This document shows, in pieces, positions 1 through 8,225 of a stretch of 64,000 bases of DNA. A program made the position numbers and the translations under genes. Numbering within the stretch: position 1 is the first letter of the stretch; each line of letters starts with the position of its first letter. The notes beneath the pieces were generated by a model that searched no databases, was not told the origin of the DNA, and saw nothing but the letters and a program-made list of their open reading frames with translations. The DNA is taken from the NCBI RefSeq assembly GCF_000005825.2, contig NC_013791.2, positions 3,038,001 through 3,102,000 on the forward strand, in the 5' to 3' direction. Origin of the DNA: Alkalihalophilus pseudofirmus OF4. GTDB taxonomy: Bacteria; Bacillota; Bacilli; Bacillales; Bacillaceae_D.

Positions 1-2117
1 TACGTGAAAATTTAACAGACCGTACGCCATCGCCGATTGAAGAATATCCGTATTTAACACATGAAGTGATGAGACGTGCTAGTGATATTCTCTACAGTCA
101 AAAACTTGAAGAACATCAAGAAGAGCTGAATGAACTAGAAGGCGATGAGCGCCAATTGTTTCTTACTGATCTTCGCTCTGAAGCAGATGCAGATCTAAGA
201 CGAAAAGGGTTTAGAATTCATACAACAATAGATAAAAATGTATATAATGCGATGCAAGAAGCAGTTAATGACCACTCCTTATTCGGTCCACAAAAGGGTG
301 ATGATCAAGAAGAAGTCGGGGCTGTCTTAATTGAAAATCATACAGGAGCGATTAAAGGCTTTGTAGGTGGACGCGGGGAAGGCGAAACAACAAACCATTA
401 CAATTACGCGACTCAAGCCTACCGTTCAAATGGTTCTACCATGAAACCATTGCTAGCCTATGGGCCTGCTTTAGAAATTGGAGTAATTCAGCCAGGCATC
501 GTAGTTCCTGATACGCCTGCCACATATAGCGGTGGACAACCTTATTCTAACTTTGATAATAGTTATGCTGGCTTAATCTCTGTCCGTGAGTCACTGGCTC
601 GTTCTCGTAACATACCTGCTGTTCGTTCTTTCCAACGAGTTCCACATGAACAACTACGAGAAACGATGATTAATCTAGGATTCACCCCTAATGATGAGAG
701 TCAGCCTTATGAATCTGCCGCTCTTGGGGGAGCCTTTGATGTCACAGTAGAGCAAAATACAAGTGCCTTTTCAACATTTGGCAACGGAGGAAATCGAACC
801 GATCCGTTTATGATTGAACGAATTGAAACAGCAGACGGCGACATAGTATTTGAACACGAGATAAAACAAGTAAATGTATTTACACCTCAAACAAACTATT
901 TGAGCATTGATATGATGCGAGATGTTTTGCGAGCTGGCGGTACAGCAAGCTCGGTACCCGGCCGCTTAAAATTCTCAGCTGATTGGGCTGGGAAAACAGG
1001 TACGACCGGTGAATTCAGAGATTCTTGGTTTGTGGCTACAAACCCTAATGTAACACTTGGCGTATGGATTGGTTACCGTCAAAACCAGCCGATCGATAGA
1101 GTCGTGAATGGGTTACGTTATGGTCCTAGGACGCAGCGTATTTGGGCTAACATCGCCAATGCTGCTTATGATCAAAATCCAAATTTATTAGCTCCAAGTG
1201 AAAGCTTTGCTATGCCTGAAGGAATTGTGCGCAGATCTGTCTGCAGCATTACAGGTCAAGCTCCTACCTCATTATGTGAGCAAGCAGGACTCGTTCGGTC
1301 AGACTTATTTAATGTTAACTTCCAGCCTGGTTCTGGAGATAATTTAGATAGTGCACGATATGTTACGATAAACAGTCAAAACTATTTAGCACTTGATTCG
1401 ACTCCGCAAGAATTTACAGATGTCGGAGTGACCGTTCCTGATACAGTCTTTGGGGTCAGCAATATAGGTGAATATTTACCTGACTCTATGCAAGGGGTTG
1501 TCCCTGATCGAGATGCACCAAATAACGGACGGTCCCCTGGGGCAGTCAGCGGAGTATCATTAAACGGTCAAACATTATCATGGTCTAAGCATCCTGATAA
1601 TGATATTGTCGGTTACCGTATCTACCGAGCGGCTAACGGCAGCAGCAGCTTTGAGCGTGTAGGGCATGTGAAAGGCAATGGTTCTACAAGCTATACAGTA
1701 AACGGTGGATCATTTGCTTATTATGTTACTGCAATCGATACAGCTGGGAGAGAATCAACCTCTTCCTCTCAAGCTGAAGGTGCCGATTATTCAGATGCAC
1801 CTGAACCATCTGAGCCCGATGAACCAGATACTGAACCAAGCGAACCAGACGAAGATCCTCCTTCCGAGCAAAATGGAGGGAATGATAACGATGGTGGAAA
1901 TGGTGAGAGTGATGGAAATGGGAACGGCAATGGAAATGGTAATGGTAATGGTAATGGCAATGGAAACGGGAATGGCAATGGAAACGGGAATGGCAATGGA
2001 AACGGGAATGGCAATGGAAACGGGAATGGCAATGGAAACGGGAATGGCAATGGAAACGGGAATCAACCGCCCCCAGAAGAACCTGGAGATCCAGAAGAGC
2101 CAACAGATGATGATTAA
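1..2117 (+). CDS. Class A penicillin-binding protein, C-terminal part (5' end outside window)
   Basis: This is a bifunctional peptidoglycan synthase whose glycosyltransferase domain lies outside the window. The frame is open from base 3, so the first ATG at 66 is internal. The transpeptidase domain shows the three active-site motifs in order: STMK (nucleophile Ser codon at 435), SRN within SLARSRNIPAV, and KTG within AGKTGTTGEF. A fibronectin-III-like segment follows (around SWSKHPDNDIVGYRIYR), then an acidic Pro/Glu stretch, a long Asn-Gly repeat and a short acidic tail. PBP1 of B. subtilis has a comparable C-terminal tail (from memory). The enzyme would be anchored in the membrane by its missing N-terminus and act outside the cell. 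Which paralogue it is cannot be told without the N-terminal half. Confidence 0.92.
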   Translation, partial: RENLTDRTPSPIEEYPYLTHEVMRRASDILYSQKLEEHQEELNELEGDERQLFLTDLRSEADADLRRKGFRIHTTIDKNVYNAMQEAVNDHSLFGPQKGDDQEEVGAVLIENHTGAIKGFVGGRGEGETTNHYNYATQAYRSNGSTMKPLLAYGPALEIGVIQPGIVVPDTPATYSGGQPYSNFDNSYAGLISVRESLARSRNIPAVRSFQRVPHEQLRETMINLGFTPNDESQPYESAALGGAFDVTVEQNTSAFSTFGNGGNRTDPFMIERIETADGDIVFEHEIKQVNVFTPQTNYLSIDMMRDVLRAGGTASSVPGRLKFSADWAGKTGTTGEFRDSWFVATNPNVTLGVWIGYRQNQPIDRVVNGLRYGPRTQRIWANIANAAYDQNPNLLAPSESFAMPEGIVRRSVCSITGQAPTSLCEQAGLVRSDLFNVNFQPGSGDNLDSARYVTINSQNYLALDSTPQEFTDVGVTVPDTVFGVSNIGEYLPDSMQGVVPDRDAPNNGRSPGAVSGVSLNGQTLSWSKHPDNDIVGYRIYRAANGSSSFERVGHVKGNGSTSYTVNGGSFAYYVTAIDTAGRESTSSSQAEGADYSDAPEPSEPDEPDTEPSEPDEDPPSEQNGGNDNDGGNGESDGNGNGNGNGNGNGNGNGNGNGNGNGNGNGNGNGNGNGNGNGNGNGNGNGNQPPPEEPGDPEEPTDDD
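1915..2063 (+). repeat. In-frame GN-coding minisatellite with six perfect 18-bp units
   Basis: Within the PBP gene the sequence turns into degenerate 6-bp GGNAAY units. From 1956 to 2063 there are six identical 18-bp copies of GGCAATGGAAACGGGAAT. Each encodes Gly-Asn-Gly-Asn-Gly-Asn, so unit gain or loss keeps the frame. The tract lies between the FN3-like segment and the acidic C-terminus. Confidence 0.95.
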
Positions 2118-2124
2118 ACGAGAG

Positions 2125-2155
2125 GAGCAAACTCAAATTGAGTTTGCTCTTTTTG
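2125..2155 (+). terminator. Rho-independent terminator of the PBP gene
   Basis: GAGCAAACTCAA pairs with TTGAGTTTGCTC and is followed by a T-run. It lies 8 bp after the stop codon. Confidence 0.9.
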
Positions 2156-2195
2156 TCCCTCATATCGCTGGCGCTGGGGTCTAGAAAGATGTTAT

Positions 2196-2231
2196 ACAAC
2201 AAAGACACCGCTTGCCTTAAGGCAAGCGGTG
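2196..2231 (-). terminator. Terminator downstream of acsA
   Basis: CACCGCTTGCC pairs perfectly with GGCAAGCGGTG around a TTAA loop, just after the acsA stop on the minus strand. The following T-tract is weak (TCTTTGTTG). Confidence 0.75.
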
Positions 2232-2238
2232 CAGCTTA

Positions 2239-3954
2239 TTAATCTTCCATTGTAGACAGATCACCTGTCGGTAAATCAAGTTCCCACGCTTTAAGTACGC
2301 GACGCATAATTTTACCGCTGCGTGTCTTAGGCAAGCTCTTACGGAATTCAATCTCTCTAGGAGCAGCGTGTGCTGCTAAACCTTTTTTAACGAAGTTACG
2401 GATATCTTCTTGAAGCTCATCAGTAACATCATATCCTTCACGAAGAGCTACAAATGCTTTGATGATTTCCCCACGTACAGGGTCTGGCTTACCAATAACA
2501 CCAGCTTCTGCAACAGCAGGATGCTCAACAAGCTTACTTTCTACTTCAAATGGTCCTACACGCTCACCAGAAGTCATAATGACATCATCAATACGTCCTT
2601 GGAACCAGAAGTAGCCGTCTTCATCCATATAAGCGGAATCCCCTGATACATACCAGCCATCAATTTCAAAATAGCTCTTATATTTAGGTTCGTTGTTCCA
2701 GATCGCACGCATCATTGAAGGCCAGCCCTTACGGATTGCTAAGTTCCCCATGCGATTAGGAGGCAATTCATTTCCTTGGTCATCGATAATAGCAGCCTTT
2801 ACTCCTGGGATCGGCATACCCATAGACCCTGGACGAATTTCCATAGATGGGTAGTTACAAATAAGCTGAGCTCCAGTTTCAGTCATCCACCACGTATCAT
2901 GAATACGTAAGTTGAAGACTTTCATACCCCAACGAACCACTTCTGGGTTAAGCGGTTCCCCAACACTTAAGATGTGGCGAAGAGAAGATAGATCGTATTG
3001 TTTTACAAGCTCATCTCCAGCACTCATCAGCATACGGAATGCAGTAGGAGCACTGTACCACACTGATACGTTATAGCGCTGTAATGTGTCGTACCAGTCG
3101 GTCGGACTAAATCGTCCGCCTCGAACAACATTAGTTACCCCTGCGAGCCAAGGACCAAAAATCCCGTATGATGTACCAGTTACCCAGCCCGGGTCAGCAG
3201 TACACCAGTATACATCCTCATCTTTAAGGTCAAGAACCCATTTAGCCGTTTGATAATGCTGCAGCATAGCATTGTGTACGTGAAGGACACCTTTTGGTTT
3301 TCCAGTAGAGCCAGACGTGTAATGAAGGATTAATCCATCTTCACGGTCTACCCACTCAATATCAAGCTCTTCGCTTGCAGCATTTAATCTAGTAAAGAAG
3401 TTTAAATAAGGACCCTCTTCTTTTGCGTCTTCATCTACAATTAGTACCTTTTCAAGTTTAGGCAGATCATCCACAGGAACACGCTCTAGTAGAGCAGGTG
3501 TTGTGATCAGTACTCTAGCTTCACTATCTTCAAGACGATCACGTACAGCACCTTCCATGAAAGCTTCAAATAACGGACCGACAATGGCTCCCACTTTAAT
3601 TGTTCCAAGAATAGAGAAGTAGAGTTCCGGTGAACGAGGCATAAAGATAAATACTCGATCGCCTTTTTCTACGCCAATATCACGAAGGACATTCCCTGCT
3701 TTATTTGACTGAATCTTCAAATCATTATACGTATACTTTTCATCTCTTTTTGCATCACTATAATATAAAGCTACGTGATCTTTCTTTGTTCCCTCTGCAT
3801 GACGGTCAATTGCTTCATAAGCTAAATTCACATTGCCCGTTTCACTCCAAGAGAATTCTTTTTCAACCGTTGACCAGTCGAAATTCTTTGCAGCCTCATC
3901 GTAATTTTCTAAATTAAATAACCCTTTTTCAGATGGAAGCGCTTGCACATTCAT
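2239..3954 (-). CDS. acsA: Acetyl-CoA synthetase
   Basis: This 571-residue AMP-forming enzyme activates acetate to acetyl-CoA in the cytoplasm. It has the adenylate-forming P-loop (YTSGSTGKPKG) and the typical C-terminal hinge and lysine motif (PKTRSGKIMRR). The lysine is residue 548, matching the position that AcuA acetylates in B. subtilis AcsA (Lys549, from memory). The protein is almost the same length as the B. subtilis one and lies divergent from acuABC, as there. The start is preceded by AGAGGAAG. A consensus promoter lies upstream at 3991–4019. The function call is firm. Confidence 0.97.
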   Translation of the reverse strand: MNVQALPSEKGLFNLENYDEAAKNFDWSTVEKEFSWSETGNVNLAYEAIDRHAEGTKKDHVALYYSDAKRDEKYTYNDLKIQSNKAGNVLRDIGVEKGDRVFIFMPRSPELYFSILGTIKVGAIVGPLFEAFMEGAVRDRLEDSEARVLITTPALLERVPVDDLPKLEKVLIVDEDAKEEGPYLNFFTRLNAASEELDIEWVDREDGLILHYTSGSTGKPKGVLHVHNAMLQHYQTAKWVLDLKDEDVYWCTADPGWVTGTSYGIFGPWLAGVTNVVRGGRFSPTDWYDTLQRYNVSVWYSAPTAFRMLMSAGDELVKQYDLSSLRHILSVGEPLNPEVVRWGMKVFNLRIHDTWWMTETGAQLICNYPSMEIRPGSMGMPIPGVKAAIIDDQGNELPPNRMGNLAIRKGWPSMMRAIWNNEPKYKSYFEIDGWYVSGDSAYMDEDGYFWFQGRIDDVIMTSGERVGPFEVESKLVEHPAVAEAGVIGKPDPVRGEIIKAFVALREGYDVTDELQEDIRNFVKKGLAAHAAPREIEFRKSLPKTRSGKIMRRVLKAWELDLPTGDLSTMED

Positions 3955-3990
3955 TATACATCTTCCTCTCTATTATGTATTTTCTACTCT

Positions 3991-4019
3991 ATTATAATAC
4001 AGACTGAAAATTTATTCAA
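3991..4019 (-). promoter_or_regulatory. Sigma-A promoter of acsA
   Basis: On the minus strand TTGAAT (plus 4014–4019) and TATAAT (plus 3991–3996) are separated by exactly 17 bp. They lie about 40 bp upstream of the acsA start. Confidence 0.8.
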
Positions 4020-4115
4020 TTTAAAATTAATAGTAAAGGGAATTCTTGTATATTCTTGTCGTAATTTACTTATCAAATAGAATAATTTCGGAAAATTTCT
4101 TGAACTCTCTCATCT

Positions 4116-4129
4116 TGATAACGTTATCA
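4116..4129. promoter_or_regulatory. Catabolite-responsive element (cre) for CcpA at acuA
   Basis: TGATAACGTTATCA is a perfect palindrome and fits the cre consensus TGWNANCGNTNWCA at every position. It ends two bases before a TATAAT hexamer (4132–4137) in front of acuA, a place where bound CcpA would block transcription. It lies about 100 bp upstream of the acsA promoter, so control of acsA from here is less certain. ccpA itself is in this window. Confidence 0.85.
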
Positions 4130-4175
4130 TGTATAATAAAGACGAATCTGCTTGGCAAAAGGTGGTTACACAAAA

Positions 4176-4808
4176 ATGGATCATCCTAAAACGTATTACT
4201 CTATGGAAGTAACATACTCTGAAGGGACATTATTACTTGAAGGCCCTATCTCAGCTGAAGAAATTGCTTCTTATGATTTTCATGAAGACCTTACTTCATT
4301 TAGACCTTCAGTTGAACAAAAGAAAGCGTTAATCGGTATTGCAAAACTGCCTGAGGGACGAATTAACGTTGTACGCGACGGAAATACGATTGTTGGTTAT
4401 GTTACATTTGTTTACCCTGACCCGATGGAACGTTGGTCAGAAGGAAAGATGGAAAATTTAATTGAACTTGGAGCTATTGAAATTGCTCCAAAATACCGTG
4501 GTGCACAAGTCGGAAAAAACCTGCTGCGCCTTTCTATGATGGATGATGCGATGGAAGATTATATCGTGATTACAACAGAATATTATTGGCATTGGGATTT
4601 AAAAGGAAGCGGCCTCGATGTATGGCAATATCGAAAAGTAATGGAAAAGATGATGAATGCTGGTGGACTCGAGTGGTATGCAACAGATGATCCAGAAATC
4701 AGTTCTCATCCTGCCAACTGTTTAATGGCTCGTATTGGAAAGAGAATAGACACCGATTCGATCCAACAGTTTGATCAGCTGCGCTTTCAAAATCGCTTTA
4801 TGTACTAA
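4176..4808 (+). CDS. acuA: Acetyltransferase that inactivates AcsA
   Basis: This 210-residue GNAT-fold protein matches the AcuA family, which acetylates the catalytic lysine of acetyl-CoA synthetase and switches it off. The central part (IEIAPKYRGAQVGKNLL) is the acetyl-CoA-binding GNAT motif. I place the start at ATG 4176, which AAAGGTGG precedes at good spacing. A TTG at 4152 would only add a poor leader. The gene opens the acuABC operon, opposite acsA, under the cre site at 4116–4129. Confidence 0.93.
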   Translation: MDHPKTYYSMEVTYSEGTLLLEGPISAEEIASYDFHEDLTSFRPSVEQKKALIGIAKLPEGRINVVRDGNTIVGYVTFVYPDPMERWSEGKMENLIELGAIEIAPKYRGAQVGKNLLRLSMMDDAMEDYIVITTEYYWHWDLKGSGLDVWQYRKVMEKMMNAGGLEWYATDDPEISSHPANCLMARIGKRIDTDSIQQFDQLRFQNRFMY

Positions 4809-4860
4809 TACAGGAATCTAGAATGACTTACTTTTATTTCATAAAGGAGTGAGTACAGCC

Positions 4861-5511
4861 ATGATTTTAGAAGAAATAATGAAAACCGACGTTATTACTT
4901 TGACAGAAGATACTCCTATTAAAGATGCAATGCTATTGTTAGATAAGTATCGAATTCGTCATATTCCAATTGTTCAAGGACCTGAAAAAAAAGTGGTCGG
5001 CATTATATCTGACCGAGATATTAGAGATGCCAGCCCTTCTATTTTTCACTCAACCGAACATTTAGAGGATTTCTTGAAGCCAGTTTCTTCTATTATGCAG
5101 CGCAATGTTATAACGGCACATCCACTAGATTTTGTAGAAGAAGTATCTACGATCTTCTATGAAAATAATATTGGCTGCCTGCCTGTTGTTACAGATGACG
5201 ATGAATTAAGAGGGATTATTACTGAAACAGATATTCTTCATACGCTGGTTGAATTAATGGGTGCTCATCAGCCAAGTTCACATATTGAAGTAAAAGTCTT
5301 GAATCAAACCGGAATGCTTGCAAGTATTGCTTCCATTTTTAAAGAGATGCATATCAATATTACGAGCGTTCTTGTATATCCATATAAAAATCCTGAATAT
5401 AAGATTCTTGTTTTCAGGGTGCAAACGATGGATCCAAGACGTATCATTAAAGCGATTGAACAAGCGGGTTATGAAGTGATCTGGCCAAAACAACCAGGGA
5501 TGAACTTATGA
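4861..5511 (+). CDS. acuB: CBS–ACT domain protein of the acetoin/acetate operon
   Basis: This 216-residue cytoplasmic protein has two N-terminal CBS domains (IMKTDVITL at the start, then IMQRNVITAHP) and a C-terminal ACT-like domain (EVKVLNQTGMLASIASIFK). CBS domains bind adenosine nucleotides, so a sensor role in AcuA/AcuC control is plausible; the family's exact function is not established. The start is ATG 4861, about 10 bp after AAAGGAGTG; the in-frame GTG at 4849 overlaps that ribosome-binding site. Its stop overlaps the acuC start (ATGA), indicating translational coupling. Confidence 0.93.
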   Translation: MILEEIMKTDVITLTEDTPIKDAMLLLDKYRIRHIPIVQGPEKKVVGIISDRDIRDASPSIFHSTEHLEDFLKPVSSIMQRNVITAHPLDFVEEVSTIFYENNIGCLPVVTDDDELRGIITETDILHTLVELMGAHQPSSHIEVKVLNQTGMLASIASIFKEMHINITSVLVYPYKNPEYKILVFRVQTMDPRRIIKAIEQAGYEVIWPKQPGMNL

Positions 5512-6689
5512 CACACGAATCTTTATTTATCTATTCAGACAAACAACTGACCTATCGCTTTAATGAAAGTCACCCATTTAATCATCAGCGGCTTCAATTA
5601 ACGTATGATTTGTTAACAAGTGTCGGCTCCTTGTCTAAAGAACATATTATAGAACCACGTATGGCAACAGAAGACGAATTAAAGCTTGTTCATGACCCTG
5701 CCTTCATTGATGCGGTTAGACAAGGAGGACAAGGCACTTTATCAAATGGAATTGCCTCTAATTTTGGACTAGGCACTGAAGATACTCCTCTTTTTCCTAA
5801 TATGCATGAGGCAGCCTCTCTACTTGTTGGGGGAACATTGACCGCAGTTGATGCTGTAATGAGCGGCCAGTGCAAGCACGCTCTTCATTTAGGCGGAGGG
5901 CTTCATCATGGCTTTAAAGGACGAGCTTCGGGTTTTTGTATTTATAATGATAGTTCAATCGCCATTGAATATATGAAGCAGAAATACGGGGCAAAAGTAC
6001 TCTATATTGATACAGATGCTCATCATGGGGACGGGGTTCAATGGGCCTTTTATGATGATCCCGATGTATGTACCTTAAGCATTCATGAAACAGGAAGATA
6101 CTTATTTCCTGGTACTGGAAGTGTTGGAGAAAAAGGCTCTGGAAAAGGATACGGTTATTCTATTAATCTTCCTGTCGATGCTTTTACAGAAGATGATTCT
6201 TTTATCGAACTTTATGAAACAGCTTTCAGAGAAGTCATTGAATTTTTCAAACCAGATGTGATATTAACGCAAAATGGTGTCGATGCTCATCATTATGACC
6301 CATTGACTCATTTATGTTCATCAATGAGAACTTATGAATTTATTCCAAAACTTGCCCATGAACTTGCTCATGAGTACTGTGATGGAAAATGGATTGCTGT
6401 CGGCGGCGGCGGATATGATATGTGGCGTGTGGTACCTAGAGCTTGGTCTTTAATTTGGCTTGAGATGACAAATCAAAGAGATATTCTAGACAAGCCGATC
6501 CCACAGGAATGGTTAGAAAAGTGGCAGCCTAAAGCTGAAAATCAATTGCCTTCTACATGGAATGATCACCCCTCAATTATTCCGACTATTCCGAGAAAAA
6601 GCGAAATAAATGAAAAGAATTTAAAAACATTAGAGAAAGCCCTTTTTCATATTCGCAATGAAATGAAAGCAAAAGCAAGAAAAGGATAG
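5508..6689 (+). CDS. acuC: Class I histone-deacetylase-type protein deacetylase
   Basis: This 393-residue enzyme belongs to the Zn-dependent arginase/deacetylase fold. Metal and catalytic motifs are visible: GGGLHHGFKG, DTDAHHGDGVQ and VGGGGYD. In B. subtilis AcuC removes the acetyl group that AcuA places on AcsA, so AcuA and AcuC form a reversible switch for acetate activation. It overlaps acuB by four bases and is the last gene of the operon. Its stop codon lies inside the left arm of the terminator shared with the convergent mtnN gene. Confidence 0.95.
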   Translation: MTHESLFIYSDKQLTYRFNESHPFNHQRLQLTYDLLTSVGSLSKEHIIEPRMATEDELKLVHDPAFIDAVRQGGQGTLSNGIASNFGLGTEDTPLFPNMHEAASLLVGGTLTAVDAVMSGQCKHALHLGGGLHHGFKGRASGFCIYNDSSIAIEYMKQKYGAKVLYIDTDAHHGDGVQWAFYDDPDVCTLSIHETGRYLFPGTGSVGEKGSGKGYGYSINLPVDAFTEDDSFIELYETAFREVIEFFKPDVILTQNGVDAHHYDPLTHLCSSMRTYEFIPKLAHELAHEYCDGKWIAVGGGGYDMWRVVPRAWSLIWLEMTNQRDILDKPIPQEWLEKWQPKAENQLPSTWNDHPSIIPTIPRKSEINEKNLKTLEKALFHIRNEMKAKARKG

Positions 6690-6706
6690 CGAAGCGCTAT
6701 CCTTTT
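6680..6706. terminator. Bidirectional terminator shared by acuC and mtnN
   Basis: AAAAGGATAGCG pairs with CGCTATCCTTTT around AAG, with A- and T-runs on both sides. The acuC stop (6687–6689) is in the left arm and the mtnN stop (6697–6699, minus) is in the right arm. Confidence 0.88.
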
Positions 6707-7398
6707 AACTCCTTGAGCATTGCTTTTACTAATAAATGAGACTGCTCGCTGGCAATGTCTGTGAATTCCTGAAAGCTGATTTGTGCCTCGCCATTTGCTT
6801 TATCAGACATAGAGCGAATAATAACAAAAGGAACATCATTCATATCTGACACATGAGCTACAGAAGCCCCTTCCATTTCTACACAAACCCCATTAAATAA
6901 CTCTTTTAACTGTTTTACTTCCTCTTTATTTGCAATAAATTGATCACCGCTAAGAATACGCCCGCACACAACTTGTCGATCCGTGAGGCTGTCCGCTGCC
7001 TCTTTAGCTATTTCGACTAAGCGTGTAGAAGCTTTAAAATCCGAATCCCCGTCATACATAGGGATCTCACCACGCTTAAATCCTAATGGACTTGCATCTA
7101 GGTCATGCTGCATTGCACTTGTAGAAATAACAAGATCACCTACTTCAAGGCTTTCATCAAGTGCCCCCGCGACGCCTGTAAATAAAATATGACTAACCTC
7201 AAAGCGGTCAATCAAAATTTGTGTAGTTAAAGCAGCGTTCACTTTCCCTACCCCTGATTTACACAGAACGATATCAATCCCGCACATCTTGCCAACATAA
7301 AATGGAACCTTTGCAAAGGTTATCGTTTCTTCAACGCTCATCTCTTTTTGCATTCGTTCAATTTCTTCATTCATTGCGCCTATTACTGCTACTTTCAT
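6697..7398 (-). CDS. mtnN: 5'-methylthioadenosine/S-adenosylhomocysteine nucleosidase
   Basis: This 233-residue cytoplasmic enzyme hydrolyses methylthioadenosine and S-adenosylhomocysteine to adenine plus the thioribose, feeding methionine salvage. Family landmarks are the N-terminal IGAMNEEIERM, FTGVAGALDE, the substrate-binding MEGASVAHV and the RSMSDKAN segment with the catalytic Asp. The start is ATG 7398, six bases after AGGTGT; a further upstream ATG has no ribosome-binding site. In B. subtilis the gene is elsewhere (from memory), so this is an insertion into the acuC–motS junction. It is separated from motS by a terminator and probably has its own promoter. Confidence 0.93.
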   Translation of the reverse strand: MKVAVIGAMNEEIERMQKEMSVEETITFAKVPFYVGKMCGIDIVLCKSGVGKVNAALTTQILIDRFEVSHILFTGVAGALDESLEVGDLVISTSAMQHDLDASPLGFKRGEIPMYDGDSDFKASTRLVEIAKEAADSLTDRQVVCGRILSGDQFIANKEEVKQLKELFNGVCVEMEGASVAHVSDMNDVPFVIIRSMSDKANGEAQISFQEFTDIASEQSHLLVKAMLKELKG

Positions 7399-7429
7399 AA
7401 ATACACACCTCATTAAAAATTAGGTAAAT

Positions 7430-7459
7430 AAAAAATAGGACCCGAGATGATATCTCGGG
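7430..7459 (-). terminator. Terminator of the ccpA–motPS operon
   Basis: CCCGAGAT pairs with ATCTCGGG around GAT, with a minus-strand run of six T (plus A-run 7430–7435). It starts 7 bp after the motS stop. Confidence 0.9.
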
Positions 7460-7466
7460 CAGTCCA

Positions 7467-8225
7467 TTAAAACGCGTCTTCTTCTGAATATGTAGGGTCA
7501 GAAATAACAATGACCACACGGCGGTTCAATTGTAAATTCTCTACTGTCGTATTTGGTACTACAGGTCTAGTATCCCCATACCCAGTAGCAATAAATCGCT
7601 TTGGATCAAGATCATTCGTTTCAACTAAGTAACGGATGACACTGCTTGCACGAGCTCCTGACAATTCCCAGTTTGATGGATAACGAAAATTTGAAATCGG
7701 CCTGCTGTCTGTATGACCTTCTACTTTTACCATATTAGGTATGGCAGAAAGCAATGTCCCCACCTTTTCTAAGAAAGGCTCTGCAGAATCAAGCAGCTCA
7801 GCTTCTGCTGTTTCAAACAAGGTCCGCTCTTGTAAAACAAGAACAACCCCTCGATCATCTCTTGTCGCTGAGATCACATCATTCATTTCATTCACTTCTA
7901 GGAACTCTTGGACTTCTTCTAATAATTCATCCATATCGACCTCATCGGTATTAGAGCCTTCCTCACTAAAACCCCCCTCGTCAAAAGGGTTTGGAAACTC
8001 CTCACCGAATTCTTCCGATGGATTCTCAAATTCTATCGCAGAAGGAAAAAACTCAAAAACTTGTCTTTGCTGAAAAGATTCAGAGATTGCACGAAACTTC
8101 TGAGCATCAACAACTGACATTGAAAATAATAAGATAAAAAACACGAGAATAAGCGTCATCATATCAGAGAATGTGACCATCCATTTTGGAGCGCCCTTCT
8201 CTTGCTGGCGTCGCCTACGCTTCAT
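7467..8225 (-). CDS. motS: Flagellar stator protein MotS (sodium type)
   Basis: This 252-residue protein has a basic N-terminus, one transmembrane helix carrying the ion-binding Asp (WMVTFSDMMTLILVFF, Asp21), an acidic linker rich in Glu/Asp, and a C-terminal OmpA-like peptidoglycan-binding domain (VEGHTDSRPIS, NWELSGARA). With MotP it forms the membrane stator that couples ion flow to flagellar rotation. ATG 8225 follows GGGG at suitable spacing and overlaps the end of motP. The MotPS pair is the sodium-driven alternative to MotAB, and its position after ccpA supports this. Cation specificity is not proven by sequence. Confidence 0.92.
   Translation of the reverse strand: MKRRRRQQEKGAPKWMVTFSDMMTLILVFFILLFSMSVVDAQKFRAISESFQQRQVFEFFPSAIEFENPSEEFGEEFPNPFDEGGFSEEGSNTDEVDMDELLEEVQEFLEVNEMNDVISATRDDRGVVLVLQERTLFETAEAELLDSAEPFLEKVGTLLSAIPNMVKVEGHTDSRPISNFRYPSNWELSGARASSVIRYLVETNDLDPKRFIATGYGDTRPVVPNTTVENLQLNRRVVIVISDPTYSEEDAF

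Noticed and set aside
1705-2208. Long overlapping frames on both strands across the PBP repeat
   Set aside because: They are by-products of the 18-bp GN repeat in other frames; no ribosome-binding sites and pure low-complexity translation.
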